The notes: generated by a model from the letters alone, not told the origin. Counted from the stretch's first letter, positions 6,872-16,716 are shown. The stretch: DNA of 43,403 nt from Terriglobia bacterium (GCA_020073145.1 JAIQFS010000050.1:1-43403), one strand, 5' to 3'. Program-made: numbers and translations.

Positions 6872-9800
6872 CTAGAAGGTCAGGCGTAAAACGGCCTGGC
6901 CGGACCGCGGAACGGCCCCGGCGCCGCCGATGGTTGCGATCGTGCCGTAGCCGCCCGTATAGATTCCGCCCACCGTCGAAGGAACCGTGAGAAGAGTGAC
7001 CGGCCCACCGAAACCGGCCCCCTGGGCGCCCGTCGCGGGAGCCGAGAGGAAGTGCCGGTTGAACACATTCTGGAACTCCATCCGAAACTGCGCGTTGAAC
7101 CTCTTTTCCTTACCGAAGGGGAAGTTTCGGGCGAAGCTCATCGCCTCCTGCGGCTGCCGCTGCCAGCGGTAGTTGTTGTAGAACGGAGCCGACGTGCCCC
7201 ACTGCCCCGATCCGGGATCCTTCCAGGCCGCCGGGTTGAGTACCGCCGTGGTCTGCGGGTTAAAGCAACCGCAGTTGGGATCGACCAACAGCGGATTCAC
7301 GCCGGCAACACGGTTGTCGGGATTGACCGGCCCCCCGTTGAAACCACCCTGCCGTAACAACTGGCCGATGAGCCCGTTGCTGGAGGACGGAGTTTCAATC
7401 AGGGCGCCGCTTTGATAGCGCAGCACCCAGCCGAGCTGCCAATCCCGCAAAACCTGGGACGCGGCATGCATCGCGGCACCGTCTCCCGGCATTTTGGGCG
7501 TCGTGTAGGACCCGGAAATGACCCAGGCCAGCGGCCGGTTGAGTTGATTGAGCTGTTTGGCTGCCCCATAGTTGAAGATGTCTGAGATGACCGGGTTGTA
7601 GGTAAGGAAGATGGGAGCCTCCGCGCCCGCGCCGATGTCCGTGGCGTTGGACCAGACGAACGAGGCCTGCATCGACAAGCCATGAGAGAACCGCTTAGTG
7701 GCGTTGACCTGCAGCGAGTCGTACCAGGTCTTGCCCATGGGAGGCCCAAGGAATGAGGTCGGACCGCCACTCGCCCATTGCGGGATTGGACGGATTTGCT
7801 GGTTGACTGTGGAATTCGGCGGCATTCCCGGATAGGCCGGTTTAAATCCGTGAGCCACAGCCGCCGGCGAACTGATCAGGCTGGTCAGTAAAGCCAAGTC
7901 CGCCGGATTATTGCGGCTGAGCCCGTAAGCCGCCAGAGTCTGATCATTCAGGCAATTGCATTGGTATTGGTCGAGGCCTTCCGCGGACCACCAGACTCCT
8001 CGATTGCCCACATAGCTAGCTTCTACAACCAGGTCTTTTCGTACCTCGCGCTGCAGGCCCAGGCTCCATTGCAGGGTTCGCGGCGGCCGGGCACTCGGAT
8101 TGAAGATGGTGTTCGGAGACGCTGGCGGCAACAGCCCATTCGTCGGAATCGGTAATTTGCCCGGATCGAAGTTCGGCCACGTTACATTGGAGTACGGATT
8201 TCCGCCTTGCAAACCCAGCGGAAGCGGAGAGTTCCCATACCCGTTGCCGTTGAAGGTATAGTAATCCGCCAGGCTGTATTGCAGGCCACTCGGGGTCTGC
8301 ACCACCCCATAGGTAACGCCCGCCCCCGCGCGCAGCACCGTCTTCGAGTCGATCTGGTAGGCCGCTCCGACACGCGGCCCGAAGGCATACGGGTAATTGT
8401 GGGAAATGTCGCAGTGGCAGGTCGCTCCGTAGATGGTCGCGCCCGGAAGCCCTCCTACCGTGGGATTCGGCGTGCTCAAACCGGCAATCGGCATGCGGCC
8501 GTATTGCTCCTTCAAATAAGTTTGGAAGTCGTACCGCAGGCCATAGTCCAGGGTCAGCGTTCTCGTGACCTTCCAGCTATCCTGCGCGTACAGCCCGAAG
8601 CTGTGAGTGCCCGTCTTGGTTTGAGTCAACGGACTGAGCGTCAATTGATCCGGCGAGCCCAACATAAAGCTGGCGTAATTAAACCCGGTGGGATTCGGGA
8701 AGTTCAGCGGCTGAAGATTCTGCCACGGATCGCTGGTTTCGGCATTGGAGATGGCGAAGCTTCCGTTGGCCCGCCACGCGCTTTTCTCGGGATATCCGTC
8801 GATAATTAATTCCCCGCCGAATTTAAAGGTGTGATTGCCCTTGACCCAAGTCAGAGTGGTGTTGGCTGTCGGTTTCTCTTCCCAGAGGAAGGCAATGAAA
8901 GCCGGGCCGACTCCTCCCCCGTTCGCAAGCCATCCCCCGGTGATCCCGTTCCCTAAAGAGCCGCCCCGGAAGATTCCACCGATCCCGGGAAAGCGGTCGG
9001 GTTTGAAAAACCCGGTCAGACCGAGCTTGGACTGGTCGTAACTGGGATAATCCGTAGGCTGGTACTGCTGAATGTAACCGATGCCCACGTGCAGCAGCAA
9101 GGTTGGCCGCAGGGTCTGATCGTAACTGACACGAGTGGTCACGTTCCGGTTGGCGGTCGGCGCGGGGGCCGCGTAAACGCCCGCGAAGCCGTTGGCGTTG
9201 GGCGAGTTCTCCAGCAGCCGCGAGAAGTACCAGGAGAGCTTAATCGTCGAGCTGATGGAGTGATCGAGCTTGAAGGACCAGTTCGTCGTGTGCAGCCAGT
9301 TTTGGTAGGAGGGAATAATGTAGTTGTTCACAATCCCAGGTGCGTTCGGCGTCGGGAAAAACGCCTGAATCGCCTTCGACACACTATCGAACCGCGTAGG
9401 GCTAATGAATTGGTTCGGGAACGGATCCCGCACCTGCGCTCCATTCACGATCCGGCTGGTGTTAGGATCGAAGACCTCCCCATACTGCAACGGCTGGTTT
9501 GCCGAATCTACCGCTGGCGCGCCGAAGAGCGTAATCGCGGGGCTGGACGCGCAGGAGTTCGTGGCCGCGATGTAGTTAAAACAGCCGGCTGTGGAAAAAT
9601 CGCCGCCCCGATAGGCAGCGGTAGGCACCGTGGTAATGCCGTTGGAAGTAGTTCGGTTCTCCCGGAATTGCTCGAAATTGAAAAAGAAGAAGGTCTTGTC
9701 CGCCCCGTTGTACACCTTGGGAATGCGGACCGGCCCGCCCACCGTGAATCCCCAATCGTTCCGTCGCACGGCGTTGCGGATGTGCTGGCCCGCCTTGAGC

Positions 9801-10651
9801 GGGCTCTGCGTGCCGGCATCGGTAAAGGGCAACCCCGCGTTCAGAGCCTCATTCACGAAATAGTCGTAGAGGCTGCCGTGCAACTGATTGGTGCCCGACT
9901 TCATGGTGAAGTTGAAGTAACCGCCGCCCACTTGGCCGTACTCCGCCGCGAAATTACTGGTCTGAACCGATACCTCCTGGATCGCATCCACGCTGGCGCC
10001 CTGGCTGAGCTGCTGAATGGTCTTCCAGATGTTTCCCGTCGAATCCTGTCCTTCGACACGGATTGCCTCGCTGTTGCTCGGCAGCCCGTTCACCACCATC
10101 GCATTGTCGTTCGAAAAAGTAACGCCCGGTAGCAGCGTGGCCACTTGCAGCGGGTTGCGAATTTGGCCCATGCCGCCGGCTGCGCCCACCACGCTTCCAC
10201 CCGATATGGTGAGCACGGGAAGCTGGTCCGCATCGTTCATGGTAACCCGATGGCTCACCTCCCCGCTTTCGGTCTTCAGGAGGGGCGCGGTGTCTTCCAC
10301 CGTGATCACCTCGTTCGCCGCGCCCAGTTGCAGAGTGATGTCTTTCCGCGTATCGGTCGCGACGACCACCGGCACGTTCTGCTGCACGAACTTCTTGAAC
10401 CCCGCCACCGTCACTGTCATTTCATAGTTCCCGGCGGGAACCGGGATCACGTAGTTTCCGGAGGCCGAAGTGCCGCCGCTGGAGACCACTCCCGTCTCCA
10501 TATTTTTGACCTGTATCGCCGCCCCTGCGACCACCGCGCCCGCCGGATCGGAAATGGTCCCTGTAATGGTGCCTTGATTGGACTGCGCAAATGCAATCCC
10601 ACCCATGAAAATCACGAACGCTGCTACCCGTTGAGACAGCTTCGTCGACAT
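6872..10651 (-). CDS. TonB-dependent receptor, Oar-like, with carboxypeptidase-regulatory domain (copy 1)
   Basis: A 1259-residue outer-membrane protein. A signal peptide ending in IAFAQ is followed by a carboxypeptidase-regulatory-like beta sandwich (about 26-108, with GTITGTISDPAGAVVAGAAI). A plug-like region contains PLLKTESGEVSHRVT and NGLPSNSEAIRVEGQD. A long beta-barrel ends in the aromatic LRLTF, as expected for BAM-assembled proteins. Such receptors are abundant in Acidobacteriota and are thought to take up large organic substrates, but the ligand is unknown. AGGAGG lies 8 bases before the ATG. It is a close paralogue of the protein at 16717-20586 and like it is divergent to a heptaheme TPR cytochrome. 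Confidence 0.92.
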   Translation of the reverse strand: MSTKLSQRVAAFVIFMGGIAFAQSNQGTITGTISDPAGAVVAGAAIQVKNMETGVVSSGGTSASGNYVIPVPAGNYEMTVTVAGFKKFVQQNVPVVVATDTRKDITLQLGAANEVITVEDTAPLLKTESGEVSHRVTMNDADQLPVLTISGGSVVGAAGGMGQIRNPLQVATLLPGVTFSNDNAMVVNGLPSNSEAIRVEGQDSTGNIWKTIQQLSQGASVDAIQEVSVQTSNFAAEYGQVGGGYFNFTMKSGTNQLHGSLYDYFVNEALNAGLPFTDAGTQSPLKAGQHIRNAVRRNDWGFTVGGPVRIPKVYNGADKTFFFFNFEQFRENRTTSNGITTVPTAAYRGGDFSTAGCFNYIAATNSCASSPAITLFGAPAVDSANQPLQYGEVFDPNTSRIVNGAQVRDPFPNQFISPTRFDSVSKAIQAFFPTPNAPGIVNNYIIPSYQNWLHTTNWSFKLDHSISSTIKLSWYFSRLLENSPNANGFAGVYAAPAPTANRNVTTRVSYDQTLRPTLLLHVGIGYIQQYQPTDYPSYDQSKLGLTGFFKPDRFPGIGGIFRGGSLGNGITGGWLANGGGVGPAFIAFLWEEKPTANTTLTWVKGNHTFKFGGELIIDGYPEKSAWRANGSFAISNAETSDPWQNLQPLNFPNPTGFNYASFMLGSPDQLTLSPLTQTKTGTHSFGLYAQDSWKVTRTLTLDYGLRYDFQTYLKEQYGRMPIAGLSTPNPTVGGLPGATIYGATCHCDISHNYPYAFGPRVGAAYQIDSKTVLRAGAGVTYGVVQTPSGLQYSLADYYTFNGNGYGNSPLPLGLQGGNPYSNVTWPNFDPGKLPIPTNGLLPPASPNTIFNPSARPPRTLQWSLGLQREVRKDLVVEASYVGNRGVWWSAEGLDQYQCNCLNDQTLAAYGLSRNNPADLALLTSLISSPAAVAHGFKPAYPGMPPNSTVNQQIRPIPQWASGGPTSFLGPPMGKTWYDSLQVNATKRFSHGLSMQASFVWSNATDIGAGAEAPIFLTYNPVISDIFNYGAAKQLNQLNRPLAWVISGSYTTPKMPGDGAAMHAASQVLRDWQLGWVLRYQSGALIETPSSSNGLIGQLLRQGGFNGGPVNPDNRVAGVNPLLVDPNCGCFNPQTTAVLNPAAWKDPGSGQWGTSAPFYNNYRWQRQPQEAMSFARNFPFGKEKRFNAQFRMEFQNVFNRHFLSAPATGAQGAGFGGPVTLLTVPSTVGGIYTGGYGTIATIGGAGAVPRSGQAVLRLTF

Positions 10652-10712
10652 AGTCGAGCCTCCTCGTTACTTTTGTGAAAGTCCCTATCTGACTTTGGCT
10701 AAATTGGAAGGA

Positions 10713-10741
10713 AGTGTATCCCATTGGTCGTGAGCAGTCAA
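10713..10741 (-). promoter_or_regulatory. Sigma70-type promoter of receptor copy 1
   Basis: On the minus strand TTGACT (10741-10736) and TACACT (10718-10713) are separated by 17 bases. Transcription would start near 10706, leaving a leader of about 55 bases before the ATG at 10651. Receptor copy 2 has the same -35 hexamer and spacer length. Confidence 0.6.
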
Positions 10742-10928
10742 TGGCAAAAATGATTGCAAAAAGCGCTGTATCCTTTTGCTTGATGACCTCCATCAATTCG
10801 AGACGATTCGAGACTGGAGCCCCCGAAAAATCTCCCGCCAGCCGGGCGTCGGCCAGGATAGTCTAGGAGACTATGGGCGATGATCGAGGTCCGTTGATGG
10901 CGCACCGGTTGCCCTCAGAACCGTCCGT

Positions 10929-13118
10929 ATGGTCGCGACGGAGAGGTGTGAGCTGAACGTGGTTTCGAGGCCCCGCGTTGCCATCGCGCTAACGATCTTG
11001 ATGGCCAGTTCGGTAGCTGGGTGGCTTTTCACAAGACGGCCCCGGCGTCCGCCGGCAAGCCCGCCCAATGCCTATGTGAACGGAGCAGTCTGCGCCGACT
11101 GTCACCCCAACGTCGCGGCCACTTACCGGAAAACCGGCATGGCCCGGTCGTTCGCCCGGCTGCGTCCGGAAACCGTCGCATTCGGAAAGACCTTCCATCA
11201 CCAAGCGTCGGATAGCGAGTTCGCCATGATCGTGCGCAATGGCAAGGTCTACCAGCGCCGTTGGCAAATCGGCTTCGACGGCAAAGAAACCAATGTGGAC
11301 GAAAAGCAGGTCGATTTCGTCGTAGGCTCCGGAAATCATGCGCGTACGTTTCTTCACCGGACCGCCCAGAACACGCTCCAGGTTCTACCGCTCAGTTGGT
11401 ACGCAGAGAAGGGCGGGTATTGGCACATGAGCCCGGGGTACGATCAACCCGACTATCCGGGTTCGGTGCGCCCCGTTCACTATGAGTGCATGTTCTGTCA
11501 TAACGCCTACCCGAAAATCCCGGAACCCCTCGAACATGCGGCCAGCACGGAAATGACCTTTGACGAGCCTCTTCCGGAGGGCATCGATTGCCAGAGGTGC
11601 CATGGGCCTGGCGGGCGTCATGTTAATCTTGCCTCAACCGGGGGCGCGCCGGAGCAAATTCGTGCCGCCATCGTCAACCCCAGGCGCTTGAATCCGGAGC
11701 GGGAATTGGAAGTCTGTATGCAGTGTCACCTGGAAACCACCAGCCTGGATCTCCCCAACTCGATCCGGCGCGCTGAAGCGGCGCCTTTCTCCTACCTGCC
11801 GGGACTACCTCTCGGCGATTTCCAAATCGCGTTCGATCGCGCGGGCGGACAGAACCATCGGTTCGAAATCGCTCACGGCGCCTATCGGCTGCGCCAATCG
11901 CTGTGCTTTGTGAAGAGCGCCGGCAAACTGCGGTGCACCACCTGTCACGACCCGCACGACATCCCACGCGGGATCGAGGCCACCGCGCACTACAACCGCG
12001 TCTGTGAAACGTGCCATGCCAGCCTGCCGCGGGCCGCCTCTGGGCCGCATGCCGCTGGCGCCGATTGCGTCTCCTGTCACATGCCCAAGCGCCGAACCGA
12101 CGACGTGGTGCATGTGGTCATGACCGATCATTACATCCAGCGGCGCAAGCCGGACGGGGATTTGCTCACGCCCAAAGCGGAGGTGATCGAATCCGCGGAT
12201 ACCGCCTATCGCGGCGAAGTGGTGCCTTATTATCCGGCGCCGCTCGCGGATACGCCGGAGAACTTGCTGGATACCGCAGCCGCCCAAGTTCGCTATCGCA
12301 CCAACCTCAAAGAGGGCTTGCCGCGTCTGGCGGCGCTGTTGGAGCGATACCGTCCTTCGCAGGCCGGTTACTACGCGGAACTGGGCCAGGGTTACGGGGA
12401 CGCGGACAAGTGGCCGCAGGCCGTTTCGTATCTGGAAGAGGCTGCCCGCCGGGAGCCAACCGCCTTCCGCCTGGTCCAGCTCGGCAACGCGCAAATGCAG
12501 GCCCGCCAGTTTCCCCAAGCGGAGGCGACCCTGCGCCGTGCGACAGCCCTTTCGGCGGAGTACGCGCCGGCGTGGGGAACGCTGGGCTGGGTTCTTTGGC
12601 AGCAGGACCGGGGCGTAGAGGCGCGGACGGCCTTGCAACGAGCCGTCACCCTCGATCCGGAACTGCCCGAGTTGCATAACAATTTGGCCTCCGTCGCGTG
12701 GGGAATGGGAGATCAGGCCGCCGCCGAGCAGCAGTATCGCGAAGCGCTTCGCATTCAACCGGGAATTGCCGAGTGGCGGCTGAACCTGGCGCGCGTGCTG
12801 GCCACCCGCGGCGAGATCCCGGAAGCGCGATTTCAATTCGTGGAGACCATCCGGCTGAAGCCCGGTCTGGCCCAGGCCCGGCTGGATTACGGCCGCCTGC
12901 TGGCGGATCATGAGGAAACGGCCGACGCCATTCGCCAACTGGAAACCGCCATTCGCTTGCAGCCGGACCTCTGGCGCGCCCATTTCGAACTGGGGATGGC
13001 TCTGGGACGCAAAGGCAATCCAATCGCCGCGGCCGAACAACTGAGAATTGCGGCGAATGGCTCGGACCCGCAGGTGCGTGCCGAAGCGCTGGATGTCCTC
13101 CAACGGCTGAAACCGTAG
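10929..13118 (+). CDS. Heptaheme c-type cytochrome with TPR tail (module copy 1)
   Basis: A 729-residue protein with an N-terminal membrane anchor or uncleaved signal (VAIALTILMASSVAGWLF) and seven heme motifs: CADCH, CMFCH, CQRCH, CMQCH, CTTCH, CETCH and CVSCH. Conserved blocks such as RRWQIGFDGKETNVDEKQVD and LPEGIDCQRCHGPG are shared nearly unchanged with the protein at 20839. Roughly the last 270 residues are TPR units. GTG at 10959 is an alternative start with GGAGAGG upstream. Being divergent from the receptor gene (277 bases apart) in both copies suggests the two products work together. Electron donor and acceptor are unknown. No catalytic heme-lysine site typical of NrfA is evident. 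Confidence 0.87.
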   Translation: MVATERCELNVVSRPRVAIALTILMASSVAGWLFTRRPRRPPASPPNAYVNGAVCADCHPNVAATYRKTGMARSFARLRPETVAFGKTFHHQASDSEFAMIVRNGKVYQRRWQIGFDGKETNVDEKQVDFVVGSGNHARTFLHRTAQNTLQVLPLSWYAEKGGYWHMSPGYDQPDYPGSVRPVHYECMFCHNAYPKIPEPLEHAASTEMTFDEPLPEGIDCQRCHGPGGRHVNLASTGGAPEQIRAAIVNPRRLNPERELEVCMQCHLETTSLDLPNSIRRAEAAPFSYLPGLPLGDFQIAFDRAGGQNHRFEIAHGAYRLRQSLCFVKSAGKLRCTTCHDPHDIPRGIEATAHYNRVCETCHASLPRAASGPHAAGADCVSCHMPKRRTDDVVHVVMTDHYIQRRKPDGDLLTPKAEVIESADTAYRGEVVPYYPAPLADTPENLLDTAAAQVRYRTNLKEGLPRLAALLERYRPSQAGYYAELGQGYGDADKWPQAVSYLEEAARREPTAFRLVQLGNAQMQARQFPQAEATLRRATALSAEYAPAWGTLGWVLWQQDRGVEARTALQRAVTLDPELPELHNNLASVAWGMGDQAAAEQQYREALRIQPGIAEWRLNLARVLATRGEIPEARFQFVETIRLKPGLAQARLDYGRLLADHEETADAIRQLETAIRLQPDLWRAHFELGMALGRKGNPIAAAEQLRIAANGSDPQVRAEALDVLQRLKP

Positions 13119-13145
13119 GCCGGGTCCCCGGTTCTGCGAAGCCCG

Positions 13146-14177
13146 CTAGAACAGTTCCAGAGCCGGCTCGGGAGCCGTGCCAGCCGGCTTGCCGAGGTTC
13201 AACAGATGCGCTTCGATCGCCTCGGCGTCTTTGGTGGTGGCATCCAGTTCCAGGTACTTCATCATGTGTTCGCGAGCCCCATTCACATCGCCCTTGGCTT
13301 CGAGAATCCTGCCAAGCACATACTCCGTCCGCGGCTTCTTGTGCTTCGGATCCAGGCGGATGGCCTCCTGGGCGCTTTGTTCCGCGGCCGCTAGGTCTTT
13401 CAGTTCATACTGCGCCACCGCTCGATGCAGATAGACCTCCGGGAACGCGTGCTTGGAATCCATCCGGATCTCGTCTTCGGCGGTCTTCAGGGCGCACGAC
13501 CAGTCGCTCGCCTTCAGACACAGCCGCGTCAGCGTCACATAAGAAGGCAGCTGTTTCGGATCGGCTTCAATGGCATGGCTGTAGGCATCCCGCGCTTCGG
13601 CCGGCTTCTGATTGGCGTCGTACGTAACCCCAAGGCTATGCCAACCTTCCGCGAACTTCGGCAAAGCCTCCACCACCTCCTTGAGATCGCTGATGGCCTC
13701 GTCCAGGTTGTGGGCATCCAGGGCTTTCAGCGCCTTGTCGAACGGGCCTTTCACGCGATGGGGAATGTCGCCGCTCGCAACGCGGATTGAGTAGGGGTCG
13801 GCGACACTGGCGATCAGCACCAGTGGGGGGACGGTCACCTGGGTGGCGCGCGAATTGAGGTTCAGGTTAGACTCTTCGGTCGTGGTCGATATGAAACCCG
13901 GATGCGATGCCCGCAGGACGCACAACCGCGGCCGAAAGGGGTCGAATTCGAGACGCCACACCCACTCCCCTTTCTTATTCGTGATCGGGCCGGGCGCATC
14001 GCCGACCAGGTCGCTGCAGACGCGCTCAATGGCAACCGTGAACGGAGGTGGGGTACCGTCTTCCATGGTAACCTTGCCCCGCACAATCACCCAGTAAGTG
14101 TCAGCCGTTGCCGTCGGTACCGTTGAAAGACAGGCTGCTATGATGCCGATGAATGCGATTGCGTTCGTGCGAACCAT
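13146..14177 (-). CDS. Secreted TPR protein with carboxypeptidase-regulatory-like domain
   Basis: A 343-residue exported protein. A signal peptide (MVRTNAIAFIGIIAACLSTVPTA) is followed by a beta-sandwich domain of about 100 residues (WVIVRGKVTMEDGTPPPFTVAIE) like those at the front of the giant receptors. Four or five TPR units span about 145-315, with FAEGWHSLGVTYDANQKPAEARDAY as a clear example. The start at 14177 is chosen over 14225 because GGGAGGG lies five bases upstream and the signal peptide begins there. It converges on the heptaheme cytochrome gene with 27 bases between stops. It is likely a periplasmic scaffold, but no function is established. Confidence 0.8.
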   Translation of the reverse strand: MVRTNAIAFIGIIAACLSTVPTATADTYWVIVRGKVTMEDGTPPPFTVAIERVCSDLVGDAPGPITNKKGEWVWRLEFDPFRPRLCVLRASHPGFISTTTEESNLNLNSRATQVTVPPLVLIASVADPYSIRVASGDIPHRVKGPFDKALKALDAHNLDEAISDLKEVVEALPKFAEGWHSLGVTYDANQKPAEARDAYSHAIEADPKQLPSYVTLTRLCLKASDWSCALKTAEDEIRMDSKHAFPEVYLHRAVAQYELKDLAAAEQSAQEAIRLDPKHKKPRTEYVLGRILEAKGDVNGAREHMMKYLELDATTKDAEAIEAHLLNLGKPAGTAPEPALELF

Positions 14178-14362
14178 TCGACCCTCCCGCCCCTCTAGGC
14201 TAACCCGGCCAAGGTGCCTCGTCAATCCCGACTAACAAGACTTCCGTGCGCGCTCCGGTTAGATCATGGAATCGACGATCGACCCAAATCTGACCCCACA
14301 AGAGTTGTCAGTAGCGGACCCCTTTCTTTTCCGGTAACCTGAGGAGGATCATCCTGAGAAAT

Positions 14363-16267
14363 ATGAAGTCAGCTGCAAGAGGCAGGGGAACTCCACCTGC
14401 GTCTAGACCCAAGAATGCCCCCCAGCGGGACGGCAAGCGTCAGTCCCCGCCGCTTTGGATCCCTGCGATCCTTGCGCTGATCTTCGCCGGCTTTGCGCTG
14501 CTCCCCCGCGTCAACGCAAATCCCCATCTGCAGGCTTCGTTCTTAGCCTCCGCGGGCATCCTGTTGGCCGGGCTCTGCGCTCTTTGGTGGAGCGTGGTCC
14601 GGACCGGGCGAACCCTGACCTACGAATTCGTTCCCCGCCGGGTGCATTGGGTTCAGTTGATCATGCACTCCAGCGTGTACGCCTACTGGGGCTGGTATTG
14701 GCGCGAGGTGTACCACGAAATCCCCCTGATCGTCGCCCAGGTCTTCTTTCTCTACGTGCTGGACATGCTGGTCTGCTGGTCCCGGCGCGGCAAGTGGATT
14801 CTGGGCTTCGGTCCGATTCCGATTATCTTCAGCATGAATCTGTTCCTGTGGTTTCGGGACGACTGGTTCTATCTGCAGTTCATCATGGTCGCCATCATCG
14901 TGTTCGGCAAGGAATTCCTGCGATGGAAACGCGACGGCCATCTCACCCACATCTTCAATCCCTCCGCGTTCGCCCTTTTCCTGACGTCCGTGGTCTTGCT
15001 CGTAACTCGCACCACGCCCATCACCTGGGGACCGGAAATTTCGCAGACTTTCAATAATCCGCCCAATATCTATTTGGAAATCTTCCTGCTCGGGCTCATT
15101 GTGCAGGCCCTGTTCTCGGTGACTCTGGTCACCTTGTCCTCGGCCGCCATGCTCTGTCTGCTCAATGTCGTCTACACCCGCTCCACCGGCATGTACTTTT
15201 TCATCGACTTCAACATCCATCCCGCCGTTTTCCTCGGACTGCATCTCCTGGTGACCGATCCGGCCACCTCTCCCCGAAAGAACTTTGGAAAGGTGATCTT
15301 CGGCGCGGGATACGGCGCCGGAGTCTTCGCTCTGTTTGGATTGTTGAACGGCCTGGGTGCGCCCGAGTTCTACGACAAGCTGCTCTGCGTACCGGCGCTC
15401 AATTTGACCGTACGGGCTCTGGATCGCTTCAGCATTGCTCTCAGCGCCTGGTTCGCCCGGCAGAGCTGGGTGATCGAGGGGAAACTCCGGCCCCTGCAGG
15501 CGCTTTCCACCTGGTCCCCGCAACGTGCGAATTTTGGATTCATGGGGATCTGGATCGCTCTGTTTGGAACCATGGCGGTCACGGGTTTTGTCACTGGAAA
15601 GCAGCCGGGCAGCGACCCGGCCTTCTGGCAGAAACCCTGCGAGGCGGGGAGCACTAAAGCCTGTCAGGTCCTGGCCCGTACTCTCGATGCCTTTTGCCAG
15701 AACAACTCCCCTCGCGCCTGCTTCACTCTGGGAACACTGCTGAGTCGCGGCAAAGAGCTGCCCCGCGATCCGATCGGCGCCGCCCGCAGTTTTGGGCACG
15801 CCTGCGGTCTCGGCTTCGAGAGCGCTTGCACCGGTCTTGCCGATCTGGCGAGAACCGACGGCGGCGCTGTATTGCAGCAACCCTGTAGCCGGGGAGACGG
15901 CGCGAGCTGTTACCTGCTCGGGTCGCTCTATTACGGAGGCCAGGGAGTCAGCCGGAACTTCGAGTATTCGGCAGCCCTCTTCCAGCAAAGCTGTGCGGCC
16001 GGATTTACCCGCGGCTGTGGACAGTGGGGAGAAAGCTATCTATTCGGCGAAGGCGTCCCCAAGGACATTAGTAAGGCCAGGGAGATTCTCGAGAACGCAT
16101 GCGACGCGGGCTATGCGCCGGGGTGCTTCAACGTGGGCCTCATGCACCGCCAAGGCATCGAAACCCCGAAGAACGAACCCCTGGCTCTCGCGCGTTTCCG
16201 CCGCGGATGCGACCTGGGCTATCAAAACGCCTGCCAGGCGCTACAGCCGCCCCCCTCCGCCCGGTAG
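14363..16267 (+). CDS. NqrB/RnfD-like membrane protein fused to cysteine-paired Sel1 repeats
   Basis: A 634-residue two-part protein. Residues about 30-415 hold roughly ten membrane spans. The block HLLVTDPATSPRKNFGKVIFG (TDPATSP at 298-304) matches the conserved TDP(V/A)TSP region of NqrB/RnfD subunits. I do not see the (S/T)GAT-type flavinylation motif of true NqrB/RnfD, so FMN binding is doubtful. Residues 426-625 carry seven Sel1-type units, each with a C-x7-C pair (for example CEAGSTKAC, CAAGFTRGC, CDAGYAPGC), as in disulfide-bonded Hcp proteins of Helicobacter. The cysteines suggest that this half faces the periplasm. The SD AGGAGG is about 15 bases from the ATG, longer than usual, but no other start fits. 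No other rnf or nqr genes are present in the window. Confidence 0.8.
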   Translation: MKSAARGRGTPPASRPKNAPQRDGKRQSPPLWIPAILALIFAGFALLPRVNANPHLQASFLASAGILLAGLCALWWSVVRTGRTLTYEFVPRRVHWVQLIMHSSVYAYWGWYWREVYHEIPLIVAQVFFLYVLDMLVCWSRRGKWILGFGPIPIIFSMNLFLWFRDDWFYLQFIMVAIIVFGKEFLRWKRDGHLTHIFNPSAFALFLTSVVLLVTRTTPITWGPEISQTFNNPPNIYLEIFLLGLIVQALFSVTLVTLSSAAMLCLLNVVYTRSTGMYFFIDFNIHPAVFLGLHLLVTDPATSPRKNFGKVIFGAGYGAGVFALFGLLNGLGAPEFYDKLLCVPALNLTVRALDRFSIALSAWFARQSWVIEGKLRPLQALSTWSPQRANFGFMGIWIALFGTMAVTGFVTGKQPGSDPAFWQKPCEAGSTKACQVLARTLDAFCQNNSPRACFTLGTLLSRGKELPRDPIGAARSFGHACGLGFESACTGLADLARTDGGAVLQQPCSRGDGASCYLLGSLYYGGQGVSRNFEYSAALFQQSCAAGFTRGCGQWGESYLFGEGVPKDISKAREILENACDAGYAPGCFNVGLMHRQGIETPKNEPLALARFRRGCDLGYQNACQALQPPPSAR

Positions 16268-16300
16268 GTCTTTTCGGTTCGGCAGATCTTCGGGCTGGCT

Positions 16301-16472
16301 GGAACCACGCGGAAGGTTGCTCGGATACGCCGGCAGCCAGAACTCGCCAACCAAAGCATGCTGGCCTGGATTCGCCATCTGCATCGCGAAACAATCGAGG
16401 CTGGTTACCGGATTCTCGACACCACCAATCTCTCTTTGGAAGAAAGCGCGGATGGTGTGCTCGCAACCCTAA
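16301..16472 (+). pseudogene. Possible remnant of a P-loop kinase-like gene
   Basis: The reading frame through ARIRRQPELANQSMLAWI and then REAGYRILDTTNLSLEESAD-like text (residues HLHRETIEAGYRILDTTNLS are present) looks like real protein. It resembles the end of a nucleotide-kinase-like fold, where a helix is followed by a buried strand ILDTT. The reading degenerates after about 16472 and no complete ORF or start with a good SD exists. It may be debris from a deletion. The family assignment is weak. Confidence 0.28.
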
Positions 16473-16663
16473 AAGGGAGGAGTTCCTACGTCGCTCGAAC
16501 CAACCTTAGGCCCTGGTGGACACCTGCACAACCGTTTGCCTATGTTAGGGCACTTACTGGCTTTCGAGTAAGTGAAGAAGGCGGATCGCCGCGAGCCTCT
16601 GATTTCGATCTCTGGAAGATAGTCGGACAACTAGGAATTTCAAAAGGAGGACGGACCTTGCCA

Positions 16664-16700
16664 GAAACAAAAGCGGGGCCGGTACTGCAAGCCGGCCCCG
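16664..16700 (-). terminator. Rho-independent terminator of receptor copy 2
   Basis: On the minus strand CGGGGCCGG (16700-16692) pairs perfectly with CCGGCCCCG (16682-16674) across a 9-base loop and is followed by CTTTTGTTT. It ends the receptor gene whose stop is at 16717. Confidence 0.8.
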
Positions 16701-16716
16701 TACCTCTGGATTTACG

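Larger units (their letters stand above)
16268..16716. other. 449-base gap between converging genes
   Basis: No intact gene is supported here. The stretch holds a possible gene remnant at about 16301-16472 and a terminator for the minus-strand receptor at its right end. The remainder shows no repeat, RNA or promoter I can support. Confidence 0.6.

Noticed and set aside
7464-7469. GCATGC inside receptor copy 1 as a further operator
   Set aside because: It is not a full TGCATGCA octamer, is deep in a coding region and lies outside the regulon.
10740-10758. Sigma54-like TGGCA...TTGCA upstream of the first heptaheme cytochrome
   Set aside because: The GG and GC elements are 11 bases apart instead of the required 10, and no activator gene is near.
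14543-15988. Antisense ORF (481 codons) opposite the NqrB/RnfD-Sel1 fusion
   Set aside because: It is hydrophilic, repetitive and motif-free. The plus-strand gene has clear membrane spans and repeats.
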